Source: UBA10939 sp050942745 (GTDB lineage: Bacteria > Myxococcota > Myxococcia > Myxococcales > UBA5297). Taken from it: 26,719 bases of DNA. Shown in pieces: positions 1-7,409 of the stretch (position 1 is its first letter; each line of letters opens with the position of its first letter). Both the position numbers and the translations under genes were made by a program. The notes beneath the pieces were generated by a model. The model was not told where the DNA came from, searched no databases, and was given only the letters and a program-made list of their open reading frames with translations. The stretch is taken from NCBI GenBank assembly GCA_050942745.1, contig JBMNNX010000062.1, positions 1-26,719 of the forward strand. The letters run 5' to 3'.

Positions 1-183
1 CCGTGGCGGGACACAATCGCGCCCTACCTTCTGGAAGAGGTCGGCGAATTCCTCATCGGGAAACAGGTGCCCGCCGTCTCGATACAACAGGGAGTAGATC
101 GAGTTCGGCGACAACCACTCGGCACAGAATCGCGCCGGATTCCGAAACGGGTCAGCACCAGCAGGCGTACGGCCAAGACTCAT
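1..183 (-). CDS. IS1182-family transposase, N-terminal fragment (cut by window edge)
   Basis: An open frame begins at the ATG at 183 on the minus strand and runs off the left edge after 61 codons. The visible protein starts MSLGRTPAGADPF and contains the stretch LSPNSIYSLLYRDGG followed by LFPDEEFADLF and CVPPR. This is the typical N-terminal pattern of IS1182/IS5-like DDE transposases ('PNSIY.LL....LFPDE.FADLF...GR..VPPR'). The catalytic DDE residues and the other end of the element lie outside the window, so intactness cannot be judged. The assignment rests on recalled family motifs and no search was run. The element lies right behind the PilZ gene, and a strong hairpin abuts the start codon. 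Confidence 0.65.
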   Translation of the reverse strand, partial: MSLGRTPAGADPFRNPARFCAEWLSPNSIYSLLYRDGGHLFPDEEFADLFQKVGRDCVPPR

Positions 184-184
184 G

Positions 185-209
185 GGGCGGCATCTTTCAG
201 ATGCCGCCC
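185..209 (-). promoter_or_regulatory. Hairpin abutting the transposase start codon
   Basis: A perfect 11-bp inverted repeat (185-195 and 199-209; arm GGGCGGCATCT on the plus strand) with a 3-nt loop sits one base upstream of the transposase ATG at 183. It occupies the position where a ribosome binding site would be, and no free Shine-Dalgarno is visible. Insertion sequences are known to use such structures to block translation of transposase from outside read-through transcripts; that role here is inferred. Confidence 0.6.
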
Positions 210-237
210 GCATCGTCTACAGAAAAACACCAGCCAC

Positions 238-822
238 CTAGAGCTCGTCGCCCCGAACCGGCTGCAGCGAAGCCAGGCCGCGCTCGATGAGTGAGAAGGG
301 CACGTGCGAGAGGCGGCTCCACTCGGGGCCGAGCGCGCGCCGCAGATCCCAGACCAGGGTCCCCTCTGCCTTGATCTGGCTCAGCACCCAGTGCTCGGGG
401 CCAGTGAGCACCAGGTTCTTCGGCGGCAGCGGATAGAGGCGCGCCGTGTAGGCGATGGTCGTCGGGTGCTGCTTCAGCCGGATGGCGAGCGCCGGGTTGC
501 TGATGACGAAGGTCTCGTAGAGGTTGAGCGCAGCCTCGAACGCCTCGGGTTTGCCGACGTTGAAGGCGATGCCGACCGACACCCCGCTCTCGTGGGCGAC
601 CCTGCCTTTGAGCTTGAGGGGAGCCTGTCCTTCGGGACGAAGCAGGAGATCGAGGTCGGTCCCCGCCTCGGGCAACGAGTCACTCGCGAAGCGCAGGCCG
701 CCCGGCGACAGGTCGACCGCGTGGCCGACATAGCTGTAGGAAAGGTCTTCGACCTCGACCGGAAAGCGCACGGGGATGCGCGCGTAGGCACGCCGGTCGC
801 GAATCTTGTCTTCGAGGGCCAT
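238..822 (-). CDS. PilZ domain c-di-GMP receptor with C-terminal helical domain
   Basis: The protein has 194 residues. The N-terminal PilZ domain (about residues 8-110) has both nucleotide-binding motifs intact: RxxxR at R11-A-Y-A-R15 and DxSxxG at D37-L-S-P-G-G42. It should therefore bind cyclic di-GMP. Residues about 118-194 form a second, mostly helical region (LTGPEHWVLSQI, then VPFSLIERGLASL) that resembles the small winged-helix ends of DUF4388-type proteins. No signal peptide or membrane segment is seen, so it is cytoplasmic. The ATG at 822 has a GGGAGAG Shine-Dalgarno. The gene follows the pseudokinase gene with a 37-bp gap on the same strand, so the two are probably co-transcribed. 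It ends 55 bp from the transposase start, at the border of the insertion element. Confidence 0.85.
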   Translation of the reverse strand: MALEDKIRDRRAYARIPVRFPVEVEDLSYSYVGHAVDLSPGGLRFASDSLPEAGTDLDLLLRPEGQAPLKLKGRVAHESGVSVGIAFNVGKPEAFEAALNLYETFVISNPALAIRLKQHPTTIAYTARLYPLPPKNLVLTGPEHWVLSQIKAEGTLVWDLRRALGPEWSRLSHVPFSLIERGLASLQPVRGDEL

Positions 823-859
823 CGACTCTCCCGCTCGGTCTCGTGGGCTAGCGTGTCGT

Positions 860-2320
860 CTACTCGGAAGCCTTCGCCTCGGCGCCGCCGGCGGCCCGGA
901 CCTCCGACGAGAGGATCAGGTCGCCGCGCTTCAGGTAGCTGCCGTCGCCGAAGGCCGCGTAGAAGTCGTCGAGGACCGCGTCGAAGTCGGGGTATCTGGC
1001 CTCGCGGCGGTCCTGGGTCATCTTGTCGAAGAGGCTGTCGAGGGCCTCCGGGGCCTTGTCGTTGACGGCCGACGGCAGCGGCGAGCGGCGCCCGGGGAGC
1101 TGGCCGGTGAGCATCTCGTAGAAGAGGATCCCGACCGCGTAGACGTCGGAGGCCGGCCCCAGGTCCTTGGTCGAGCGGGCGAGCTGCTCGGGGCTCATGT
1201 AGCCCATCCCGCCGGTGCCGACGAAGACCTGCGGCATGCCCTTGGCGGTGTCCACCTCGATGACCCGCGAGAGCCCGAAGTCGGCGAGCTTCGCGTTGCC
1301 CATGGCGTCGAACAGGACGTTCTCGGGCTTGATGTTGCCGTGCGTCAGGCTGTGCGCGTGAGCCGCCCGCAGGCCGTAGGCGAGCTGCAGGAAGATGCGG
1401 ATAGCTTCTTCGGGAGCCATCCCCTTGCCGCCGGCCGCCGCGAGCCTGTCGGCCAGGCTGCCGCCGGGGCACAGCTCGATCACGAAGAAGGGCCGCGCGA
1501 CGTCGCAGTTCTGGTCGAGGATCGGCGCGATCGCCGGGTGGCGCACCACCGCCTGGGCGCAGATTTCGCGCTTCAGGCGCTTGATCACTTCGCCGCGCTG
1601 CAAGAACGAGAAGTAGCCGAAGATGTCCTTCAGCTCCTTGATCGCCACGTCGAGACCGAGCGCGGTGTGGCGCCCCCGGTAGACGGTGCCGAGCGGGCCC
1701 TGGCCGATGGCGTCGTACTTCACGTAGCGCAGGTCGATCTCCTGGCCCTTCGGCTCGGGCCGCGCCTCGTTCTTCACCGCGGGCGGCGGAGCGGCCGGGA
1801 ACGCGGGCGCCACCTCGGCGTCCCGGCTCAGCCGAGGCCGCGGCGGCGGGGCGACCGGACGAGGCTCGGGGGCCGGCGTCGCCTGGGCTGCGGCGACCTT
1901 CGTCGGCTCCTCGACGACGGGCTGGGGAGGCGGCAGGGGCATCGGCGGCGGCGGCGTGTGCTCCTCGGCGATCATCGAGGAGTCGGCGAGAATCTCGGCG
2001 ACCGGCCCCTCCATCTCGGCGATGCGGCCGGAGAAGTACTCCTGGACCGCGTCGATGAAGCGCTCGCGCCTGTCGCCTTCGACGATGCGCTCGCCCTCGG
2101 GAGTGAGCTGGAGGCAAGCCTCCCTATCCATCCCGATGTAGTGGTACTTGCGCAGGAAAAAGAAGTAGGTGTCGAACTCCAGCGACACCACGGGCTCGAA
2201 CGCGCTCTTGACGTCGGCGAGCTTGTTCGAGCGCCCCGAGCGGGCATTGTCGCGAAGCGTCGACAGGATGGTGAGGGCCTCTCCGGCAATCTTCTCGCGG
2301 GTCATCGCTGCTCCGGCCAT
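860..2320 (-). CDS. Winged-helix domain fused to a Hanks-type pseudokinase
   Basis: The protein has 486 residues. Residues about 10-110 look like a helical/winged-helix domain (FFFLRKYHYIGM, then LQLTPEGERIVEG). A Pro/Ala-rich linker spans about 120-190, and a Ser/Thr kinase fold covers about 199-455. Within the kinase, the Gly-rich loop GQGPLG (206-211), VAIK lysine K228, DFG (347-349) and SPE (376-378) are kept. The catalytic HRD is instead HGN (327-329), in the context THGNIKPEN, so the proton-accepting Asp is replaced by Asn. The DNA reads CAC GGC AAC, which excludes a translation slip. It is therefore predicted to be a pseudokinase or a very weak kinase. There is no membrane segment. The ATG at 2320 has GGAGGGG upstream. 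It is followed by the PilZ gene. Confidence 0.85.
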   Translation of the reverse strand: MAGAAMTREKIAGEALTILSTLRDNARSGRSNKLADVKSAFEPVVSLEFDTYFFFLRKYHYIGMDREACLQLTPEGERIVEGDRRERFIDAVQEYFSGRIAEMEGPVAEILADSSMIAEEHTPPPPMPLPPPQPVVEEPTKVAAAQATPAPEPRPVAPPPRPRLSRDAEVAPAFPAAPPPAVKNEARPEPKGQEIDLRYVKYDAIGQGPLGTVYRGRHTALGLDVAIKELKDIFGYFSFLQRGEVIKRLKREICAQAVVRHPAIAPILDQNCDVARPFFVIELCPGGSLADRLAAAGGKGMAPEEAIRIFLQLAYGLRAAHAHSLTHGNIKPENVLFDAMGNAKLADFGLSRVIEVDTAKGMPQVFVGTGGMGYMSPEQLARSTKDLGPASDVYAVGILFYEMLTGQLPGRRSPLPSAVNDKAPEALDSLFDKMTQDRREARYPDFDAVLDDFYAAFGDGSYLKRGDLILSSEVRAAGGAEAKASE

Positions 2321-2390
2321 CTCCCCTCCACGTTAGGTTCTGTGTCGATCGTGCCGGAGACTCACGAGGCGCCCCGGGCGAAAGGCGGGG

Positions 2391-2396
2391 ATTCTA
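2391..2396 (-). promoter_or_regulatory. Candidate -10 element of the pseudokinase-PilZ operon
   Basis: On the minus strand the hexamer TAGAAT (followed by CC) lies about 70 nt upstream of the start at 2320. A poor -35 (TTGCCG, 15-bp spacing) precedes it. The same TAGAATCC octamer lies about 57 nt upstream of the second kinase gene. Its promoter function is inferred from likeness to TATAAT. Confidence 0.3.
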
Positions 2397-2463
2397 ACAA
2401 AGAGCACTCGTGCGGCAAGACAGCCTTGTGGACGATCAGCGGTACCTCCGGGCGCGTCCGCCC

Positions 2464-3471
2464 CTACCACAGCGAGTGGTGGTTCTCGGTCACGCCGGGC
2501 AGGCCCTTCACCTCGACCCTCTCGCCGTCGGGCCCGAGCACCGTGCCAGTGAAAGCGCCGATGGGCTGCACGTACTGACTCGCGAAGACTCGGTACTCGA
2601 AGCTCTCCCGGCGCAGGCCCTCCGGGTCGAACCGCAAATCGACGCGTCCGTCCTCGGTGCGCAGCCTCCAGGGCGACAGGGGAGCCTCCGGCGACAGCTC
2701 GAACCGGGCCCGCCCGAGAGGCGAGAGCCGGCCATCGATCCACAGGGCGTTCTCGGTCACCGGACCGTCGTTGTGACCCTCGACCAAGTTGATACCGACC
2801 ACCCTGCCGTCATCGAGCCGGCCGCAGCCGCTCGCCCAGCGCCAATGCGTCTTACGCAGCAGGTAACCGTGGGAGTAGTCGAGGCTCGCGAAGGCCTCTT
2901 GCAGTCTGTAGGTGCTCGGACCGACCCGGATTTCGCCGGTAGCGGGGATGCACGAGGACTTCTGGGTCATCGCCACCCTGTCGCCAGAAACCGGGCAGAT
3001 CGCCGTGAGCGCCTCGGGCGCGCCCTCGGGCCTCAGGATTATCTCCGCGAGCACCTTGCCGGGCAGCGACACGACGAGGCGCCCGCCGAGGCGCGAGGCC
3101 TCGAGGAGGAAGTGGGTGCGCACGCGCCGGAGCGTCGCGCGGGTCTCGGCGGCGTTGTCGTCCAGGTTGACAAGGGCCGGCATGATCGTCCGCTCTGCGA
3201 GCATGCGGCGGTTGCGGCGGTCGAACACGTAGAAGAAGCCGCCGGCCGCGTAGCCGAGGTTGACGACCGAGGCGGCGAGCACCAGGGACGGCGAGCTGAC
3301 GCAGGCGTAATACCACCGCTTCTCGGAAGCGAGCCGCGCCAGGCCCGTGCGGCGGAAGCGGCCGGCGAGGGGCCGCAGCGACGTGTCGTAGACCCGGCCC
3401 TCGAAAGCGCCGAAGTGCGGCGCCCCCCGTTCGTCGACCAGCCTTCGCGGAGCCTCGGGCAGCTTTTCCAT
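2464..3471 (-). CDS. DUF2804 family protein
   Basis: The protein has 335 residues from the chosen ATG at 3471. Features recalled for DUF2804 (Pfam family of unknown function) are visible in order: RLASEKRWYYACV near the N-terminus, VNLGYAAGGFFYVFD, KTHWRWASGCGRLDDG, GINLVEGHNDGPVTENALW, and a C-terminal LPGVTENHHSLW. No signal peptide is evident; the fold is expected to be beta-rich. A longer frame starting at TTG (3495) is possible, but the ATG at 3471 has a near-ideal GGAGGAG five bases before it, and the TTG has none. It follows the TPR-like gene on the same strand after a 68-bp gap, so the two may be co-transcribed. Biochemical function is unknown. Confidence 0.8.
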   Translation of the reverse strand: MEKLPEAPRRLVDERGAPHFGAFEGRVYDTSLRPLAGRFRRTGLARLASEKRWYYACVSSPSLVLAASVVNLGYAAGGFFYVFDRRNRRMLAERTIMPALVNLDDNAAETRATLRRVRTHFLLEASRLGGRLVVSLPGKVLAEIILRPEGAPEALTAICPVSGDRVAMTQKSSCIPATGEIRVGPSTYRLQEAFASLDYSHGYLLRKTHWRWASGCGRLDDGRVVGINLVEGHNDGPVTENALWIDGRLSPLGRARFELSPEAPLSPWRLRTEDGRVDLRFDPEGLRRESFEYRVFASQYVQPIGAFTGTVLGPDGERVEVKGLPGVTENHHSLW

Positions 3472-3474
3472 CGT

Positions 3475-3481
3475 CTCCTCC
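3475..3481 (-). promoter_or_regulatory. Ribosome binding site deciding the DUF2804 start
   Basis: GGAGGAG ends three bases before the ATG at 3471, while the upstream in-frame TTG at 3495 has no purine-rich tract. This fixes the start at 3471. Confidence 0.7.
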
Positions 3482-3539
3482 GCAGATCGCGACAAAGCGC
3501 GTGCTTTGGGGAATCGAGCGCGCAGGGCGAGGCGAGCCT

Positions 3540-4880
3540 CTAGGTTCTCTGGGCAGCGCGGGCGTCCGGCTCGGGCACTCCTGCTCGTCGGAACAGCTCG
3601 ATCGCCCGGTCGCGCTGGCCGGCGGCGAGCGCGGCCTCACCGGCGAGCTCCCACGAGCCCATCTGCTCGTAGAGCCGCAAAGCATCCTCGGGCCGGCCTG
3701 CCTCCATCCAGCTCTGGGCCGCTGCCGGAAGGTCGCCCGCCCGCTCGAGCCAGCGGGCGGCTTCGCTCAGATCGCCCGACTCGCGGGCGCGCCGCGCGCT
3801 CGCCAACGCAAAACCGAGCGCCTGTTGGTCGAGCCCGGCCTGCTGCAGCCACTGGAAGGCGAGATCGGGCCGTGTTTCGCGGGCGATCTCGACCGCCCGC
3901 GCGTGCCGACCGAACCAGCGGAGCACGTCGCCCGCGGCGGGGATGTCGCCGCGGGCGAGCCGCAGCTCGGCCTCGGCGGCGACGAGCCGCTCCATGCCTG
4001 CCAGGTCACCAGCCTTGCGCAGGCACTCGGCGGCCTTGAGCGTGCGGCCCGCGCGCTCGTAGGCCTGCGCCGCGTCGAGCCACTGTTCGGCCCGCTCGTA
4101 GAGCCGGCCTATCTCGACCCAGTCGCCGCGGCCCGCGAGAAGATCGAGGTAGAGGTCGGCCTGGTTGTGGCGGAACAGGAGCTCGCGCGAGACCTTCGGT
4201 CCGAGGGCCACGGCGATCTCGCGGGCGGCCTCCACGTCACCGGCCAACAAGGCCACCCGCAGCGCGGCTCGCTGTTCACCTGCGGCGCGCCACTCGCCGA
4301 GCGCCGAGGCGTAGTCCTTGTGCTGCTCGAGGATCCGGGCAGCTTCCGCGTGCCTGCCCTCGCGCGCGGCGAGCGAGGCCGCCTCCTGCCATTCGCCAGC
4401 CTCTTGCAACATCTTCATCGCCGGGGCGGTGCGGCCCGAGGCGGCGAAGAGCAATGCGGCGCGCCGCTCGTCATTCACGGCCCGCCATATCTCGCCGAGG
4501 GTAAACAGGATGTCCCTGCGCCTGGCTTCCTTCTCGGCATCTTCCTGCGGGGGCTGACGGCCCGCCCTCAACAAGGCGGTGAAGAGGCGGGTTCGCGCGT
4601 CGAATTCGAGCTCGTCGATGCTTCCGAGCCGCAGCGACCGCAACAGCTCGAGGACCTTGGCAAACGGGACCTTCTGGGCTTTGAAGTCGCCCGTCGTCAA
4701 CGGGCGCTCGGCCTCCTTGAGCGCGCCGAGAATCGCGGCCTCGGCCCCTGCGCGTCGGGATGGAGGCGGCTCGCCCCCATGCCTTGCGCGTCCGCGCGGC
4801 GGCCCGCGCCTTCGAGCGCCTCGCCCCTCGATGCCAGGGGCCTTCGACCCCGAGCTGCCGTCCTTCGAGTCTCGATTCAT
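3540..4880 (-). CDS. TPR-like helical repeat protein
   Basis: The protein has 446 residues from the ATG at 4880. Residues 1-45 are basic and Gly/Pro/Arg-rich and probably disordered. From about residue 120 to the end it is built of Ala/Leu/Gly-rich helix pairs of roughly 30-35 residues with the pattern 'A..L...G....AA.....AG', for example RRAALLFAASGRTAPAMKML, AAQAYERAGRTLKAAECLRK and AARWLERAGDLPAAAQSWME. These resemble TPR/SEL-type alpha-solenoids used for protein-protein contacts. There is no signal peptide or membrane helix, so it is probably cytoplasmic. The frame stays open upstream to a TTG/GTG around 5036, but that would overlap the divergent operon's leader. The ATG at 4880 has no clear Shine-Dalgarno, so the start is moderately certain. 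No specific function is recognised. Confidence 0.75.
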   Translation of the reverse strand: MNRDSKDGSSGSKAPGIEGRGARRRGPPRGRARHGGEPPPSRRAGAEAAILGALKEAERPLTTGDFKAQKVPFAKVLELLRSLRLGSIDELEFDARTRLFTALLRAGRQPPQEDAEKEARRRDILFTLGEIWRAVNDERRAALLFAASGRTAPAMKMLQEAGEWQEAASLAAREGRHAEAARILEQHKDYASALGEWRAAGEQRAALRVALLAGDVEAAREIAVALGPKVSRELLFRHNQADLYLDLLAGRGDWVEIGRLYERAEQWLDAAQAYERAGRTLKAAECLRKAGDLAGMERLVAAEAELRLARGDIPAAGDVLRWFGRHARAVEIARETRPDLAFQWLQQAGLDQQALGFALASARRARESGDLSEAARWLERAGDLPAAAQSWMEAGRPEDALRLYEQMGSWELAGEAALAAGQRDRAIELFRRAGVPEPDARAAQRT

Positions 4881-4979
4881 GTGGTCAAGGGTGCGTTGGC
4901 CAGGCGAATTCGTCAACGACCAACGAACCTTGCGAGCGAATACGGCCAGACAACCGATGCGAGCATAGGGGCCCTGCAC

Positions 4980-4985
4980 GATAAT
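4980..4985 (+). promoter_or_regulatory. Candidate -10 element of the Tad-like operon
   Basis: GATAAT (five of six matches to TATAAT) lies about 50 nt before the first gene of the operon, in the 154-bp divergent intergenic region. No good -35 hexamer is seen at 16-18 bp, so it may need an activator or may not be a promoter. Confidence 0.25.
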
Positions 4986-5034
4986 GAGCCCGGCACGCCA
5001 CGCTGACGTCGCTGGTCGACAGGAGGGTGGGAGC

Positions 5035-5730
5035 ATGCGGGCGCGACATGAAAGGGAACGAGGTCAGGCAGCCGTCGAAACTGCCCTCACGCTCCCGATG
5101 ATGCTCTTTGCGCTGCTGGGCATCCTGCAACTTACCCTGGCCTACCACGCCCGGATCCTGACCGAATACGCCGCCTTCAAGGCCGCCCGCGCCGGCAGCG
5201 TCTATCGCGCCGATTGCCGAAGGATGCAGCAGGCTGCGCTGATGGCGCTCATCCCCTCGATGCCCACGGTGAAAGCCGAGCCGGCCGAGCAGTTCATACG
5301 AACCGCCTTGGCAGTGACCAACTTGCGATTCAACAAGAGCAGCAAGCTGACGCCACTGGTCTTCGTCGACTACAGGATCGAGAACATGCGCAGGCCGTTC
5401 GACGAGCCGCTCGCACCGGGCATGCCCCCCATGCGCCTGCGCGTAAAGCTCGCGTATTTCTTCGAGTACCGCATCCCCATGGTCAACTGGATCATGGCGA
5501 AGTACTGGCTGGCGGTGAACACGGGGCGGCGGTGGGCATCGGCCGATCCGACGATGGCGATGCTGCAGGCCAAGCAACCATTCGCCCTGGGGAGCACCGA
5601 TGAGCTGGTGACCAACGCCCAGGCGGCGATCGGACGCAGCTACTACACCACGCCCATCGTCGCCACCTGGTCGATGCGGATGATGAGCGACCCTCTGCCC
5701 AACGAGCGTGGCGAGGGGCGCTGCAGGTAG
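5035..5730 (+). CDS. TadE-like minor pseudopilin
   Basis: The protein has 231 residues. It begins MRARHERERGQAAVETALTL: a short basic leader ending in Gly10, then Gln11 with Glu at +5 (E15), followed by a hydrophobic helix (about 15-38). This is the type IV/Tad prepilin peptidase signature of TadE-like proteins, which are processed minor pilins of Flp/Tad machines. The rest (about 40-231) is a soluble region expected outside the inner membrane, with one Cys pair candidate only (C52 region). The ATG at 5035 is preceded by AGGAGG (5021-5026). A GTG or ATG further upstream would add a leader with no family likeness. It is the first gene of a six-gene plus-strand operon; 17 bp separate it from the next gene. 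Confidence 0.8.
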   Translation: MRARHERERGQAAVETALTLPMMLFALLGILQLTLAYHARILTEYAAFKAARAGSVYRADCRRMQQAALMALIPSMPTVKAEPAEQFIRTALAVTNLRFNKSSKLTPLVFVDYRIENMRRPFDEPLAPGMPPMRLRVKLAYFFEYRIPMVNWIMAKYWLAVNTGRRWASADPTMAMLQAKQPFALGSTDELVTNAQAAIGRSYYTTPIVATWSMRMMSDPLPNERGEGRCR

Positions 5731-5747
5731 TCGGAGGGAGGCCGCTG

Positions 5748-7391
5748 ATGCACGGATGGTCGAGGCTCGATAGACGGCTGGGGCGACGCAGAGGCCAAGC
5801 GCTGGCCATCGCGGCGCTCATCATGCTGTTCACCTTCGTCGCGGTGATGCTCACCTTCGCCATCGGCAATCGCACTCGCGAGAAGGTGAAGCTGCAGGCG
5901 ATCGCCGACTCGGGCGCCTACAGCCTCGCCGTGGCCGGGGCCCGCACCTTCAACTTCATGGCGTGGGCAAACCGCGCTCACGTCGCCCACGACATCAGCA
6001 TCCTCTCCATCCATTCGCACCAGAGCTACCTGAGCTGGTACGACAACATGCTGCAGGCGCAGGGAATGGCCCACATCATTGCCGCGGGTGTCATGGCCGC
6101 CTACTGCGTTCCCTGCGTGTTTTCTGGAGTCTGCTGCCAGTCGTGCAGCAACGCGGGCAAGGCCGTCAGGGTCGGCAATTTCTACCGCAACCAAGTGCAC
6201 CGCGACTTCCACCGCGACTACTTCACCAACACCAGCTACCACGATCGGCTGGCGTGGGGCTCGGAGGCCCACAGGGGGCTCATTGCCGCCACCGGGGCTG
6301 CTCAGCGGGCGATGCTCCTCGATTTGGCCACGAAGGGGACAAGCCAGACCTTCGCCGCCGACGCCGCGAGGATCATCGATGCGGACATCCACGTCCCGGG
6401 TTTCTTGAGCGGAGCTGGCGTGGCCAACGGCCTCAACATCAACGCGGCCGTTGGCTTCAAGCCGCCCAACGCCGAGGAGTGGTTGGAAATCAACTCGGCC
6501 TCTCGCTGGCCGCAGTGGATCACCCGGCGCGGCTACGTCGCCGAAGGCGGCCATTGGTGGGCGAAGTACGCGGAAGCCGCGCGGATGGGCACCCCGTGCG
6601 CCGTGATTCCCGTCCTGCCGAACAACAGCGGCAACGCGAAGATCCTCGGCATTAGCCCCCAAGGCACCGAGGCGCGCGCATTCAACACCATCAAAGACGC
6701 GGTCAACCGCAAAGAACCACACGGCCGCGACGCCTGGTCTGGTTTCAGAGAAGGCGGCGGCCACGCCTTCGGCGCCTGGGACTCTGGCGGCGCCTCGGCT
6801 TTGTGGATCTGCGACTGCCCGGCCCCCGGCTACTGGACGGCCACCGGCGCCGTCTACTCGGACCCGAACGACCGCGGCCACCAGCACGGCTGGCACCTCG
6901 TCGACGGACGCCCGACGCGCGCCAATACCTCCCATGGGCTCGGCGGCTGCGACAGCAACATGGCCTGCGGCATTTACCAGGGCCATATGCGCTACAAGAT
7001 GGCGACCGAACAATCCACGGGTGGGCACACCAACAACTCCTACCTGTGGCACCAGCCGCACACGGTCGCCTTCGTCACCAAGCAGGCCAACCGCCGGCGC
7101 GAGGTCTGGGACTTCAACTTCAGAGCGACGCTGCCCCTCCCCGCCGCTTTCACGACCACCCGTTCCAAAGGCGACGACCCGCCGATGGCCGCAATCGCAG
7201 GCGGGCTAATCTACTACCACAAGCCTCATATCGGAGACAGCGACGGCTGGAAGGAGCCTCCGAGCCTGTGGAATCCGTTCTGGCGCGCCAAGCTGCACCC
7301 GGTGACCCCGGCCGATGCGCGCAGGGCCCTCGCCGGGCACGCGTCGCTTCCCATCTACACGGTCTTGGGCCACAGGGCCCTCAACTACTAG
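5748..7391 (+). CDS. TadG-like (Tad N-terminal domain) protein
   Basis: The protein has 547 residues. Residues 1-16 are basic and end in RRRG; residues about 17-40 form the membrane helix (GQALAIAALIMLFTFVAVML). The stretch IADSGAYSLAVAGAR, then NFMAWANRAHVAH, is typical of Tad_N/TadG-like proteins ('ADaaAla.a......n...A...A'). Unlike its pseudopilin neighbours it has Ile, not Glu, at +5 after the glycine, as in TadG proteins that stay membrane anchored. The large exported part has Cys clusters (CVPCVFSGVCCQSC around residues 123-136, and CDCP) suited to disulfides, and a C-terminal EPPSLWNPFWRAKLHP motif seen in Tad-domain proteins of related bacteria. A GGAGGGAGG Shine-Dalgarno precedes the ATG. 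It probably helps assemble or anchor the Flp-like fibre. Confidence 0.75.
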   Translation: MHGWSRLDRRLGRRRGQALAIAALIMLFTFVAVMLTFAIGNRTREKVKLQAIADSGAYSLAVAGARTFNFMAWANRAHVAHDISILSIHSHQSYLSWYDNMLQAQGMAHIIAAGVMAAYCVPCVFSGVCCQSCSNAGKAVRVGNFYRNQVHRDFHRDYFTNTSYHDRLAWGSEAHRGLIAATGAAQRAMLLDLATKGTSQTFAADAARIIDADIHVPGFLSGAGVANGLNINAAVGFKPPNAEEWLEINSASRWPQWITRRGYVAEGGHWWAKYAEAARMGTPCAVIPVLPNNSGNAKILGISPQGTEARAFNTIKDAVNRKEPHGRDAWSGFREGGGHAFGAWDSGGASALWICDCPAPGYWTATGAVYSDPNDRGHQHGWHLVDGRPTRANTSHGLGGCDSNMACGIYQGHMRYKMATEQSTGGHTNNSYLWHQPHTVAFVTKQANRRREVWDFNFRATLPLPAAFTTTRSKGDDPPMAAIAGGLIYYHKPHIGDSDGWKEPPSLWNPFWRAKLHPVTPADARRALAGHASLPIYTVLGHRALNY

Positions 7392-7409
7392 CCCCCGCCG
7401 GAGGACGCC

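Noticed and set aside
806..2578. Plus-strand frame of 590 codons
   Set aside because: It is antisense to the pseudokinase gene and spans its promoter region; no domain seen.
5643..7061. Minus-strand frame of 472 codons
   Set aside because: It is antisense to the TadG-like gene, which has family motifs, a Shine-Dalgarno and operon context.
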